From: Anoplopoma fimbria
Taxonomy: Eukaryota; Chordata; Actinopteri; Perciformes; Anoplopomatidae
NCBI RefSeq assembly: GCF_027596085.1
Contig: NC_072470.1
Location: forward strand, 2,427,532-2,491,531
Length of the DNA: 64,000 bases
Reading direction: 5' to 3'
Part shown: piece after piece, positions 12,261 to 23,481 of the stretch
Position numbering within the stretch: position 1 is the first letter of the stretch
How the letters are laid out: each line of letters opens with the position of its first letter
Notes under the pieces: generated by a model
Database searches by the model: none
The model's input: only the letters and a program-made list of their open reading frames with translations
What the model was told of the DNA's origin: nothing
Made by a program: the position numbers and the translations under genes

Positions 12261-13535
12261 GGCGGATTTGTCGATGTGGCGGCAGTCCGACCTTTCCAAA
12301 AGGGATTTAACTTTTTGCACATTTTGGTGAGACTCCGTTAAAAGGACAGATTTTAATACGGAGCTCAAGCCTTCTTTCCAAACCAGAAGAGGAACATGAC
12401 TTCACCAGGCTCCATCTGAGTTTAGATTTTGTTTCAGGGCCCCCCCACTGGGAACCTTGTTGTTACACATCACTAACTGCTGAATGGCGGAACTGTCTAT
12501 GTTGTAGATAGGGAGGTGATAGATGAGGAGAGTGCAGCTTGGTCTACCCAAATCATTCATACAAAAAACACAGGTCTTTGGCCCAATCAAACAGGTTCAG
12601 ACAGTGACATGATGTCTTCACTGCCCCATATCGCCCGCTCTCAGATGAAGGACGAGAAGACGCGGAGGGGCTCGGCGCAAAAATCGATAGGGATCAACCT
12701 CTCTGTGTTGCTGCCACCCGTCCCTCCGGCTCAAAGGGGGCTCAGATCAATGCAGATGTGTGCGGCTGACAAGGTTCTAAAGGAGAGGAGGTATGCTGTG
12801 GACGCTGTCCTCCTTTTTTACTCGCACACAACACTGGCTAAGATTAGACATTCAATTGGACCTGGAGGGGGGGGTCTGATTCCTTTGCAATTATTTTACA
12901 ACATAGTATGAGAGATCTGTCTTTTAAGCGCAGACATAAGTGAAACTACCAGGGAGGAAATAAGGCTGCAGACACCTTTGCAGCTGCACTTTAATTAATG
13001 TTGTCAAACAGTTGACAGCGTGTGAAAAGAATGCGTAGATATTTTTGTGTCATGGCGCAATCATCTCAGGTGAGCAAGAAGATGCTCCTCAAACACCTCG
13101 TTTGTGGTGGGAAACCCTGACAAGCTAAGTGATGCATGTTCCATCCCAAACAGGGCCGGATTTAACCTCTAATGGGGCCCTAAGGGGTGGAAAGAAAAGG
13201 CTGATGGCCACTAATTGCCCCCAGTCTCTCACTCTATGAACATTGTATTAGTTCATTGATTGTATTAGTTCATTGATTCATGGAAGCACAAGACAAACTG
13301 AAAAAAACGATTTAGGATTTATTTTGTGGCCTTCGTACAAATAAACACAGCATTGACAAACAAAAAAAAGTGTCATTTATCCAATCATCACAAACTAGGT
13401 TTGGGCAATATGGCAAAAATCTTCTATCTCGATAAAAGTAATTTCATATCTCAATAACAATATTTATATCATGTTTTTCTGGTCATTCAATAAATTATAG
13501 TCTATATGAAATGACCACATGGTTTTGTATACTCT
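12261..13535. other. Noncoding stretch, nothing firmly recognised
   Basis: No exon is recognised. The part from about 13390 (TTTGGGCAATATGGCAAAAA) looks like a dispersed teleost repeat into which the SINE at 13548 inserted. Confidence 0.45.
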
Positions 13536-13547
13536 TGTGTGAATTAA

Positions 13548-13859
13548 GGGCTGCACGGTGGCGTAGTGGTTAGCACTGTCGCCTCACAGCAAGAGGGGCC
13601 CGGGTTCAATTCCCGGGCTGGACAACCTTCTGTGTGGAGTTTGCATGTTCTCCCCGCAGCTTCCTCCCACAGTCCAAAGACATGCAGCTTAGGTGCATTG
13701 AAGACTCTAAATTGCCCGTAGGTGTGGATGTGAGTGTGAATGGTTGTTTGTCTCTATATGTCAGCCCTGTGATAGACTGGAGACCTGTCCAGGGTGAACC
13801 CTGCCTTCAACCATTGACAGCTGAGATCGGCTCCAGCACCCCTGCGACCCTTAACTGGA
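13548..13859 (+). mobile_element. tRNA-headed SINE-like element with 12-bp target duplication
   Basis: The head GGGCTGCACGGTGGCGTAGT carries a perfect A box (TGGCGTAGTGG) and a B box GGTTCAATTCC that differs from consensus by one base. The body contains TTTGCATGTTCTCCCCGCAG, CAGTCCAAAGACATGCAG and TAAATTGCCCGTAGGTGTG. This is a repeat found in very many teleost genomes. The element is bounded by perfect 12-bp direct repeats TGTGTGAATTAA at 13536-13547 and 13860-13871, so both ends of the insertion are exact. It is not a functional tRNA gene: no complete cloverleaf is apparent. Confidence 0.85.
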
Positions 13860-13871
13860 TGTGTGAATTAA

Positions 13872-16252
13872 ATAATTGATGAAAAGTAATAGAGTATTTT
13901 CTCATTTAATTAGGTAATTCAAGTAATCAGATTTTCTTATCAATTGAGATGACGTAGTTGTGTCCTGAGATACTTCAAACAACATGGCAGCATTGTGAAA
14001 CAATCGATTGATGGATCATTTGATTGGCAATCACTTAATAATTGTGATAATCAACTCACTTTTATTTAGCAACAATACCTAAAATTCACTGGTTCCAGCT
14101 TCTTAAAGCCCCGGGAAACTTAGATCAGTTTTCAATCGACATTAACCAAACAACAAACCAAGTGTTTTTCATTCTGATTCAAATGTTGCTAAATCCTGAC
14201 TGGCGCATGGAAGCATGTGACTAACTCTTAAAAAGTGGTTGCCGAAACGGAAACACATGGTGGCACATTTTGCTGTTGTACTTTAAAAACGGATGCAACT
14301 GATGGCAACCAAAGCCCAAGAATTGGTTGCCAGTGTCTCAAAACGGTTGCCAGTGGCAACCTGATGATAGAGCCCCGTGTGACGTCGCCTTTTCCAACTT
14401 ATCCATGCACACTTTAAACCATTGAGAAGAGCAACTATCTCCGGACAATTTCCACCGAACGACTAATAGATAGAGTAGAGATAGAGAAAACTATCTGCAG
14501 ATTAATCGATAGTGAAAATGACAACAAAACTTTTTCGAATTTAAAGAAGGCTTTCTTAGTTGTTTTGCTTGTGCAACTCAGCCACTTTCATGTTGTTATT
14601 ATTAATCATTATGCATGTATCAGCACATATAACACAGTCATGCCCAAAATCAACTAAATTAAAAAATATGAAAGGCTTTTGAGTTCATCTGCATTGAAAT
14701 TGATACACCTGTGTGCTCAAATATGCGTCATGTGAATAGGTGACCATAAGAGTCAAGCTACTCTACATGGCTAACAGCTGCTGTACTCTTAACATGCTTT
14801 CTGAGAAGGTTTGTTTCTGCAAGTCTGACATTTTTGGTTCACACAAAACAAAGGGGTAAAAAAAAATGCTGCTTTCAAGTCAGCTTTGGCGCCTCGGCCC
14901 AGGTTTTAAATGTTTGGGAGGCCCGGCCCCGCTGTCAAGATGAACGGGTGGGTTTCCCAAACAGTCAGATGATGGAGAAACCCACCGCGAGGAACACCGT
15001 GTGATGTTTCACCTCGGGCTAGAGGAATCAAAGCACCACCTGCGGACGGCACAAACATAAACACCACCCTCCGTGTCAAGTATCATCACTTGAAGTGTCA
15101 GGGAACCCTTTCCTCTGGTTCTCAGTAGCCAAACGCAGAAATAAGACGTCTTCTTGTTTATGTTTTTCCATGTGCCCGCTCAGTGTGTGCTACAATCTCA
15201 CTGTATTTAGACAGATTACAGAAAACATCTGTCTGAGCCAGCAAACAGCATGTGACCGCCACGCTCCTTTTGTATAAAAGGCAGGTAGCCATTAACTCCA
15301 CGAGAGCTCGACATCACCGCTTTCGAAGGTTGGCGCCGCTCGTTCTTGCGACGCTGGACCGCCAGCACATAGACGAAAACCCTATAATCAAGACGGTGAT
15401 GGAGAAGGGGTCATTGCTGAAGAAATTAGTCGCCGTGGCTAAATGACTGTTTTCTCTCTCAAGTGTCAAGAGGTGAATGTCACACACGGAGGCTCCACCG
15501 CTCGCTGATACTTGCTGGAAAAAAGTCCGGCGTGGTTTGTCTATCTCTCAGCGGCGGCCATTGCCTTTTCTTTTTCTCATGTTTGGCATGATTTTATATT
15601 CCATAGCCGGCAACAGATAAACCCTGAAGTAGCTTGGGTCAAGCTTTACCAACTCGACATAAGTAAAGGACCTTGGTATGAGTTTTTGGAGCTTCCGGCA
15701 ACGATGATTCATGGGAAATATCAGAACTGGGGCTGCGACTGGTTATTGTCCTTGTATGTTGTTGATTCATATGACAATTATCTCATCCGTTAATCATCCA
15801 ATTTTTTTCCCCGGAACACAAGGTCATCATTTCTAACATTGTGTTTTGTTACATGTCCAAGATCCTACTATAACAGGTTTACAGCCCTATTTGACAAAAA
15901 GGGAAGCTGAGAATCAATATAGTTGTCGATCACTTGTGTGTAAATCGACTAACCGATTTGTATTCCATCCCGAACAGAATAAATCCAAACATGTGGACAA
16001 AAAACTCATCTGCTCTACAACTGTAACACCTGATTTCATATTTGAGAATGAGACACATTTGAGTGCTCCTTTGTGTGCACAAAGAGAGTGTGTGTGTGAG
16101 TGTTTACATAAATCAGAATGTGCTTTCTGAAAACGCATAAATGCTGGAATTATGTTGTCCTACTATAGAAAAAAGGCTGTGTTGTCTTTGCCGGGTTTAA
16201 GACATCCAACAGAGAGAATATAAAAGAAAGAGAATCAATGTTTGATGACTAC

Positions 16253-16254
<2 letters not shown>
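13872..16254. other. Noncoding stretch, likely nalf1 intron 1 (part)
   Basis: No exon is recognised. The region 14430-14520 contains a copy of the dispersed ATTAATCGATAG...AAAATGA repeat also seen at 26823-26945 and 33140-33340. The segment 14880-15450 is more GC-rich and free of obvious repeats; it could be a conserved noncoding element, but I cannot test this. Confidence 0.4.

Positions 16255-16320
<66 letters not shown>
16255..16320. repeat. (CA)n microsatellite
   Basis: An uninterrupted run of about 32 CA dinucleotides. Two further short runs lie at 16641-16668 (TG) and 16889-16922 (CA). Confidence 0.95.
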
Positions 16321-16322
<2 letters not shown>

Positions 16323-16636
16323 CTCTCTTCTGTGCTCTTCCTCCTCTAAATTTAAGATAGCCTTATAATCTAGGCCCAGTGGCTCCGTCTACACTGCACC
16401 GGGTTTGTATAAGCAGGCAGATGGCCTTTATCAGATTCGCGTTTTTGACGCCTATGTGCGCGTGTGTCTCTGCCACCGGTTGGGTTGAATGGGAGGCCAT
16501 CTGGGATTGGCCGGGTTCTTCTGTGAATGGGAGCCCGGGGATGGGAGGGGTGGGAGCAGCCATTCAGCACCGCGGACAGCTCCGGAGAGCGCTGTAATGC
16601 AGCCAACCCCTCCACGTCTCCCTGACCCCCGCTCAG

Positions 16637-16670
<34 letters not shown>

Positions 16671-16886
16671 AGAACTGGCAAATAGTACCCAGTGATCAAA
16701 CAGTGAACCCCCCCCCCCACCCTCTAACCCCCTCGGGCTCCGGCACGAGGCCTGTACGCTCGCAGGGGCCTGGTAATGAGCAAAGAAAGCCTTCCGCCAC
16801 ATTACGCAGGGAAACCACCTCTTGACTTTAATGAAACGCTCTCGATATGGAGTGGGGGCGGCCATGATGAACACCTGGTGGACTGC

Positions 16887-16925
<39 letters not shown>

Positions 16926-17129
16926 GCTGCCCCGGAGTTGTTTGCACAGGCCGACAAACAGTTTCCTTCCTGCTCATTAAATGGTCATAAACGCTCTAAC
17001 GAAAAAGACAGGAGCAGGGCCTCCATCTCCATCTGCACATTAGCATCGGGGCCTAAACACAACGAGGAGATGAATGAACATGAGGCCCGGAGCCGGGAGT
17101 CTCCTTGAATCTGTCATCCATCTCCATGG

Positions 17130-17304
17130 TGACAGGAGGAGGAGGAGGATGGAGGAGGAGGAGGAGGACCAAAACTGGCATCTATCCGGGCCCCAAAAAT
17201 CAACAGATGGCCACCAGATCAAACCCCAACCACCTCCCACCTCCCAGTCCTCCTCCTCTCCTCCTCCATCCTCCTCCTCCCCATCCCCCCTTTCTCTGCA
17301 GCCT
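17130..17304. repeat. GGA/TCC-rich tract just past the nalf1 exon-1 donor
   Basis: On the plus strand 17138-17168 is (GGA)n-like and 17237-17290 is (TCC)n-like. In the nalf1 transcript (minus strand) the donor is followed by AAAGGGGGGATGGGGAGGAG and many further GGA and GGG runs. G-triplet clusters just downstream of a donor are known intronic splicing enhancers and can form G-quadruplexes. That role here is inferred. Confidence 0.6.
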
Positions 17305-17306
17305 AC

Positions 17307-17981
17307 CTTGCACTGCTCCATGCACGTCCTCACAGAGTATGCCCCCGGCTCGTATTTCTGGGTGAGGAGCTCGAAGTCCTCGTACTTCTCCTGGGCATGC
17401 TGGTCGTACCGCTGGTACGCCTGGACGCACAGGCTGCACCTGGCCGTGTCTCCATCCCCGAGCACGTCCAGGCTGCAGTTCAAATTGTCCGGACTTGTGG
17501 AGCCATAGAGCAAGTCCAGCAGGGAGTAGGAGTTACAAAAGGAGAGGTACAAATCGCTCATATTTACAGCAGGCGTCCCCTCTTTGTCTGAAAGGCCCCC
17601 ACACAAGAGGTCTGCGTCCGCGAAAGTGAAGCAGTTCCTAGACAAACTATCCCTGTGGCAAGTTTCCAAACGCCACACATGTTGGGTAGAGTTCCCTATA
17701 AAAATACCCTCTGGTTTGGCTCTGATGCTGCGTTGTGCCGACGACAGGAGGTGTGAGGATGCAAACTTGACCCTGGTCCTGGCCAGCTTGGCCTCGGCGC
17801 AGAACCACAGGTGATCAGAGAGGAGGATGGTGAGGAAGAGGAGGGATGCCAAGGACAGTCTCCATCTCTGCGCCCTCTCGGAGTCGGTGAAAGGCTTCTG
17901 GTTGTCTCTCGGGGGCTCAAGCCAGATCTGGAAACCCTCATCATCTTCTTGCTGCCAACACGTCCCAGCACCCCTGGTCAT
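17307..17981 (-). CDS. nalf1: NALCN channel accessory factor 1, first coding exon (partial gene)
   Basis: This exon encodes residues 1-225 of NALF1 (FAM155A), a membrane protein of the NALCN sodium-leak channel complex (with UNC79 and UNC80) that aids its surface expression. The start is the ATG at 17981 (MTRGAG, matching the family N-terminus MTRGAW). The open frame extends 8 codons upstream but only to a GTG. Residues 33-64 contain the family signature DSERAQRWRLSLASLLF, a membrane segment (about 41-63) and DHLWFCAEAK. The cysteine-rich part follows, with YLSFCNSYSLLDLLYG, NCSLDVLGD and AYQRYDQHAQEKYEDFE, and N-glycosylation sites at N97, N140 and N168. The exon ends in phase 0 at TGCAAG|GTAGGC, where the mammalian protein continues with the next exon. 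The long glutamine tract of mammals is absent. Later exons are not in the window. NALF2 is the alternative; synteny with lig4 and irs2 favours NALF1. Confidence 0.9.
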
Positions 17982-18180
17982 ATTTTGGGAACCGGCCGAC
18001 TCCACCGTGTTGGCTCCTCTGCCGCAACAGTCATTGACGTGGGGATGATGCTCCGTGCGTAATTTTCCAATGGGAGATGCGTGAGTCCTGCTGTGCCTTT
18101 GAGCTCAGCGGTGATTCCCATTAAAATGTGACTGGGAAGGATGGGAAATCAGACACTGGCGACCCCATCCTCCATGGCTG
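17982..18180 (-). other. 5' UTR/promoter region of nalf1 (approximate)
   Basis: This is the sequence immediately upstream of the nalf1 start codon on the minus strand. The ATG has A at -3. No TATA box or transcription start could be fixed. The first in-frame extension lacks an ATG. Confidence 0.4.
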
Positions 18181-18182
18181 TG

Positions 18183-18266
18183 TCCTCCTCTCCTCTCCTC
18201 TCCTCTCCTCTCCTCTCCTGTGCGCCTTCAGGTTCCTCTCCTCTCCTCCTCTCCTCTCCTCTCCTC
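18183..18266. repeat. (TCTCC)n pentanucleotide microsatellite
   Basis: Two runs of CTCTC/TCTCC units (18183-18220 and 18236-18266) are separated by a short unique spacer. Open frames through them are repeat artefacts. Confidence 0.9.
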
Positions 18267-18493
18267 AATTGCGTCTCTCACTCACCGACAGCGTTTCTTT
18301 TTCCTTTTCACGTTTTGCCCGGCCCTGGTCGTGCAGGGACAAGGCCTCTGTCCTCCCCCAGCATGGTGAAGCTGTCTGGCTTTGTGTCGGAGGATGGATG
18401 GGCCTGCAGCCCTGGTGGTGGACCTCTTTTCTGCTTCAAGCCCTCACCGTCTTCATCTCTCTGCCGTCAAGTTGCCGCCATGTTCGCCAGGAG

Positions 18494-18535
<42 letters not shown>
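18494..18535. repeat. (GT)n microsatellite
   Basis: An uninterrupted run of about 20 GT dinucleotides. Confidence 0.95.
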
Positions 18536-18539
<4 letters not shown>

Positions 18540-18683
18540 AGGAAGCTGAGTTAAGTCAGCATTTCCGTTCACATCCCTCAGAATAAAGGTCGTGTTTATT
18601 CAGGAGCACCAGTGACTCCATGTGTCCCATCCAGTCTGTTGCAATTACTGTTTTTGTAGTAATTTGCTTCTGCACTATACTTT

Positions 18684-19140
18684 TGCTTTAAGATGCTTGT
18701 TTAAGAAAGGAGATGCACTTATGACTTCTGGTGACTAGTAGTTCTCTTGAATACCTATGTTGAAGACACTTATTGTATTCATATTAGTTTGTTGCACTTA
18801 TTGTATTCATATTAGTCTGTTGCACTTATTGTATTCATATTAGTTTGTTGCACTTATTGTATTCGTATTAGTCTGTTGCACTTATTGTATTGGTATTAGT
18901 TTGTTGCACTTATTGTATTGGTATTAGTTTGTTGCACTTATTGTATTGGTATTAGTTTGTTTCTGTACTTTTGCTCTGGTTTATGCTTTAAGATGCTTGT
19001 TTAAGAAAGGAGATGCACTTATGACTTCTGGTGACTAGTAGTTCTCTTGAATACCTATGTTGAATACACTTCTTGTAAGTCTCTTTGGATAAAAGCGTCT
19101 GCTAAATGACTGTAATGTAGTGTAATGTAATGTAATGTAA
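18684..19140 (+). repeat. 28-bp minisatellite between two 88-bp direct repeats, ending in a retrotransposon tail
   Basis: Seven 28-bp units starting CACTTATTGTATTC occupy 18767-18962, differing at three variable positions. They are bracketed by 88-bp direct repeats at 18684-18771 and 18984-19071, offset by exactly 300 bp with one mismatch. The right copy continues into TCTTTGGATAAAAGCGTCTG, CTAAATGACTGTAATG and a (TGTAA)n tail. This is a familiar end of teleost non-LTR elements and their SINEs. A second, shorter copy of the tail lies at 19275-19310. Confidence 0.8.
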
Positions 19141-19274
19141 TATGAGGAAGTCAATTTTCACAATACATAATACAAAAAAAGACAAATGAAATCATCATCT
19201 CTTTTAACATATTTAACACTAAGAGTGTAAAATTCTTATTATCACCACTTTATAAGTTACTATTAAATAAATAC

Positions 19275-19310
19275 AGCTCTGCTAAATGACTGTAATGTAA
19301 TGTAATGTAA
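19275..19310 (+). repeat. Truncated retrotransposon tail
   Basis: TCTGCTAAATGACTGTAATG followed by (TAATG)n repeats the end of the element at 19090-19140. Confidence 0.6.
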
Positions 19311-19630
19311 ATCCAACACAAGCAACACACCTTTCTGACCTCTGGAGGTTATCATTTGGTATCAAAAGGATGAAGGAGGTTTCAACTATTTCTTTGTTGA
19401 ATCAATGCATCAGAAGTCATGGAGCCCATACAGAGGTCCAGCCTTCAGTCTGGACTTATATCTGTGTTGTGCATCCCTTCAATGTGCACAAAGGCATAAA
19501 ACATGTTGAGGAGTACATACATCATTCAGACACCTTGAAACATACACTTTTTGAAATACGTTCCTGAGAACCCTAGTATCCTCCATCTGTGTGAACATCA
19601 CAATAAAAAAATACAAAATACACCGTGCAA

Positions 19631-19842
19631 TGTATAGCTGTAATAGTTTTTCTGTCTGTACATATAATATTTCAGTTATTGTGGATTTTTTTTATTGCTT
19701 ATTTATAATACTTGTTTTTATTTTATTTCATCTTGTGTTTATTTTACTATGTCTCTTGTTTTCTATGCTGTTGTAATCCTGTAAATGTCCCCGCTGCGGG
19801 ACTAATAAAGGATTTTCTTATTTTATCTTATCTTATCTTATA
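19631..19842 (+). repeat. Non-LTR retrotransposon 3' end, intact copy
   Basis: It runs from TAATAGTTTTTCTGTCTGTA to CCCCGCTGCGGGACTAATAA followed by AGGATTT and a (TTATC)n tail. CCCCGCTGCGGG can form a hairpin just before the AATAAAG end, as in LINE/SINE tails recognised by their reverse transcriptase. The same sequence at 28072-28552 carries a 230-bp insertion that is absent here. Confidence 0.75.
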
Positions 19843-20985
19843 AACAAGGCTGTCATGTCGTATGTAGGTCATGAGGTCATTATTAAGGCAGCTCCTAAGA
19901 ACCCAGACTCTCAACGTCATGGCCTCATTACAACAAGGTATAACAGAATATGATGAAATACACCCTCTTATGACCCTTCAGATCTTCAGACCCAGAACAC
20001 AGGTGTATAAACCACTCAGCTATGCTACTCCAACATCCAGCTTCCTTATTTAATTACATTTATTTTGATTTATTTGATTTGATTTTGACCAAAAAAAGGG
20101 GTTCTTGTGCATTTACAAATGTATGCTGTTCAGCACAATAAAGCATTGGTTATATCATATACATTTGTAAAGAAAAATAAAGAAATTGTTACATATGTTG
20201 ATTTAATTTGAAGGTCCAATGGCTCAACGTCCGGTTTTGTGCTGTGTGATTTTGCTACCTTGACAAATATTTCAGTCTGTGACGTTATGCGCAGTCGCCG
20301 CATCCCTCGGCAGTAAAGGTGTGTCAAGTCAGAGAGAGCCAGCTGACAGGACACCAGGTGTGTTGTGATTATGACTTCACAATGAAAGCCTATGATGTCA
20401 GCCATCAAAATAAATTATATCTCCACTATTTCAGTGTGGAGCACAAAATAATACAGAAAAAACAAGCAGTAAAAATAAAAGCATGCAGCTCTACTGGTGA
20501 TAGGGAGCAATAAAACAGGCTGCTGAGGATCATTTGTGGCAACTGTGATGATTTTATTTTGAAATTCTCCACTAACAGCCTTATTATGGGCTATACTGTA
20601 GTTGTCTTGACACTGTACCAGTCAGACAGGTTGGTACTCACCTGGTTTCAGCTCCAGGCATCAAAAGAAAGGAGCCTGTTTTCCTCTTTTAAGTCGTTTG
20701 CATGTTTTATCCCACTTAAAATTCAAGTGTGCTTTATAATTATTTAATTATTATGAATTAAATGAAGCAAAGTCTGCCGTTGCGTTTGAAGGATCAGTGG
20801 ATTGATCTGTGGAAGTGCTAAAACCATTTGCTAAAACATACTAAAAATAAAAGTACGTTCCTTTGTTAAATCGGTGTTATATCTAAGCTGTTTTTGCACC
20901 TTTTCTAATGAAAACATTAATAATCTGCAGTTCATATGCTGATTTACAGGGAAGGTAGAGTAATTGTATTCACAGAGGAACTATT
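19843..20985. other. Intergenic stretch, nothing recognised
   Basis: Located between nalf1 and lig4. No coding exon or RNA gene is recognised. Confidence 0.45.
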
Positions 20986-20989
20986 TTTT

Positions 20990-21065
20990 AGTTTGGTTCC
21001 CAACCTGGGGGTCGGGACTCCCCACAAGGGGCCACAAGATGAACCTGAAGGGTTGCGAGGTAAAT
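20990..21065 (+). repeat. Fragment resembling a hAT-type element end
   Basis: TTTGGTTCCCAACCTGGGGG followed by TCGGGACTCCCCACAAGGGG and GGGTTGCGAGGTAAATTG matches the general pattern of a widespread vertebrate hAT terminal region. No second terminus was identified. Confidence 0.4.
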
Positions 21066-21214
21066 TGCGGATAGAAAACTTGACGAATGGAACACAAAAT
21101 CCCATTTATTTATTCAGACCTTTCCTTACAGATGATTTCACCTCTTTCGGATTGGAAATACTCGTACACTGCCCGGAGTTAAACGAGAATATTGATACCA
21201 CTCTTTTCCTTCGC

Positions 21215-21310
21215 TTATCTTAGCTTAGCATAGCATGAGCTAAAGACTGGAAGCTGGGGGAAACAGTTAGCTTGGCCCAGGCTGAAGGTAACACCTACGG
21301 GAACCTCCAA
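21215..21310 (+). repeat. Dispersed repeat (AAAGACTGGAA type)
   Basis: It contains CTTAGCATAGCATGAGCTAA, AAGACTGGAAGCTGGGGGAA and ACAGTTAGCTTGGC. Related copies are at 38485-38530 and 45020-45180 (same strand) and at 41600-41690 (opposite strand). Confidence 0.5.
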
Positions 21311-21633
21311 ATCTCCCTCATCCAAATCTTTTATTGATCATACCTGCTTCCACTTTGTCCAATCAGTTACATGTTAGGACCTTTCGACTATTACCCCTTC
21401 ACCTGAGCTCAATGTCGGGTGAATATATAACAATATTTACGAATTTTGCGACCGATTATGTAGGAGGCCCAAGATGGAGCTTGATTCTCTGTTGCTTTGA
21501 TTTAACTTCTCCGTTGAGGGTGGGCGGCGGGGCTAATTGCCGAGACAAACCTCCCCCCTGCAGACACGGAGGCCTCTGTTTCGGTCTCTACAGGAGCTCA
21601 TTTATTTCAGCCGATTGCATGCAGCTGCCGTTT

Positions 21634-21637
<4 letters not shown>

Positions 21638-21695
<58 letters not shown>
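21638..21695. repeat. (GT)n microsatellite
   Basis: An uninterrupted GT run of about 28 units. Confidence 0.95.
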
Positions 21696-21696
<1 letters not shown>

Positions 21697-22353
21697 GCTC
21701 GTGTCCCGCTCGTGTCCAACTTGGCTCTGCCGGACACCGTCTCTCCAAAAAGCATCCCAATTAGGGCATTTATCCCATTAGGGCACGGTATTTCTGCCAC
21801 GCTAGCTTTCAGCGGCTATTTGCTGTTTTGTTTTTTGTTTTTTTTACCATCTCTGTATCATCAAGGATGATAATCTGCTCCTGGCGAGGACCGAGCAGTT
21901 AAGACTTTTCAAGACCAACAGTTGTCCTGCAAAGCATCCTGCACACAAATCCACACTGGAATGAGCGCGAGTTGAGTTTCTCTAATGAAGGCCTGTCAGT
22001 CCAACGCTCACGCCGCATCACCTGGAAATAGTCCAGAGTGGGCGACGGGTTACAAGAGGTCTTACTGAGGCACAATATCCTCATTTTGAATCATATGCTC
22101 TCAACTATTTGATGCTTTTGTGTTGTTGTTTTTTCACGAACTCTTAGCCGAAGCCAAGAATGTCTCAAAGGTAGACTTTTAATTAATTTGTCAAACAGAA
22201 CGACGAACCCTGCAGGGAGCTCTGCAACGTTCCAACGAGAGGCGTTCTGTGGTTTGTGTGATTGAGAACAGGTACCTCGTCGCTTTTTACCTTGGAAATG
22301 TATTCATGCGGCATTTACGCACAACAATGCCCAGGACACCACAGGCAGCTACC

Positions 22354-22366
22354 TGCCCCCTAGAGG
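22354..22366 (-). promoter_or_regulatory. Candidate CTCF-binding motif
   Basis: On the minus strand the bases read CCTCTAGGGGGCA, close to the CTCF core consensus CC-N-(C/G)(C/T)AG(G/A)(G/T)GGC(A/G). It lies between nalf1 and lig4, 0.3 kb past the predicted end of lig4. Motif match only; occupancy is unknown. Confidence 0.4.
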
Positions 22367-22650
22367 CCACGGTAATGAAGGTTATAACATATCAATGGGT
22401 CCCAAGGTGTATCAGTGACATTTTTGAAGACGGAAGAAACACGGCCACATCTTTGTTTGGAGGGCCTTGAGCTGAACCGGTTTTAACGTACCCCGTGGTG
22501 TCTCTCTCTCTCTCTCTCTCTCAGTTGACTGAGTGCACGCCGACGAGCAGAGGCAAAGGCCATTGCTTCACACAGAAGTCATGTTTTACGTTAATTACTT
22601 TTTTTTTTAAAAACAAGACCCCAGTCAGGTTTTAAACCAATTCAAGGCAT

Positions 22651-22656
22651 TTTATT
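22651..22656 (-). terminator. Likely lig4 polyadenylation signal
   Basis: AATAAA on the minus strand (TTTATT on the plus strand), about 825 nt after the lig4 stop codon, with a T/G-rich region beyond. It is the most distal good hexamer before the (CT)n tract at 22501. An alternative hexamer lies at 22977-22982. Cleavage near 22630 would give a 3' UTR of about 0.85 kb. Confidence 0.5.
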
Positions 22657-23481
22657 AGAGTTGTGTTTCACACATGATTGGACAGAAATAAAAGCAAAAA
22701 GGGACAGATGACAAAAAGAACGCAAAAACGTTCAAGGCTCGGCACAATAATTCCCCCTTTTTCCTCCAATAATTTTACACACAAAGTCTTCTATGAAAGA
22801 AGATAATCAGTAGCATTATGGGAAATGTGTAACAAAAGGTACTAAAAGTCAGGATATCTCGACCTCTGCTGTTTCGAATCCCAGGATTCAAGTCCTTCAA
22901 TTATATGTAAGTGCGACACTAAATTACTATTAGGGTGAATTTATATCAGTCCATTGTGGATTCTTTTTATTTTATGATTTCATATCCAAAGGCAGAACAG
23001 TTAAGAGCATGAAAGCAGCTTCATTTTTTAAACAGTACCTTTATATTCCCACAAATTCAACATGGCTTTTAAAATGAAACCCACAGTCGAAAACCTGGTT
23101 CCATAAAATGTGTTAACAACTTCTCGGCTAAAAGTTGAAAGGGGGAGGGGGGAGGGGGCGATATCTGAAGATTAATCAGCGTCCGTATTTCTATACTTCA
23201 CAATTCAATTCCAACTTTCAAAATTTTTAAAACAAATCATTGCCTTCTGACTTTCCCAGTGGCGTATTCATTTCAAACTAATAACAAGCAGCCTGAATCA
23301 CTCATTAAGAACACCAAAATTAAAAACTCATAAAGTTTGCATAAACCCCCTGAGAAGTAACACCACCTACAGCAAAGTGTTGTTTAAAACAGTGATTGTA
23401 TCTAAGACATGTTTATTTTAAATTTATTAAAATTCTAACAAGGATTCCTCTCCTTAAATCCTGTGTGTCACCAGAAGACAT

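Noticed and set aside
13548..13625. Possible functional tRNA gene at the head of the SINE
   Set aside because: A and B boxes are present but a paired acceptor stem and anticodon arm could not be drawn, and the body continues as a dispersed repeat bounded by a target duplication.
1..17000. Search for downstream nalf1 exons (the conserved block beginning IVYKAWLC)
   Set aside because: No minus-strand frame with that or a similar peptide was found; the next exon probably lies outside the window.
18767..18962. CRISPR-like regular repeats
   Set aside because: The 28-bp units are directly adjacent with no spacers and lie in a vertebrate genome; this is a minisatellite. The same applies to 59224-60866.
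22865..22900. TTTCGAATCCC, resembling a tRNA B box
   Set aside because: No matching A box or acceptor stem at the proper spacing; it lies in the predicted lig4 3' UTR.
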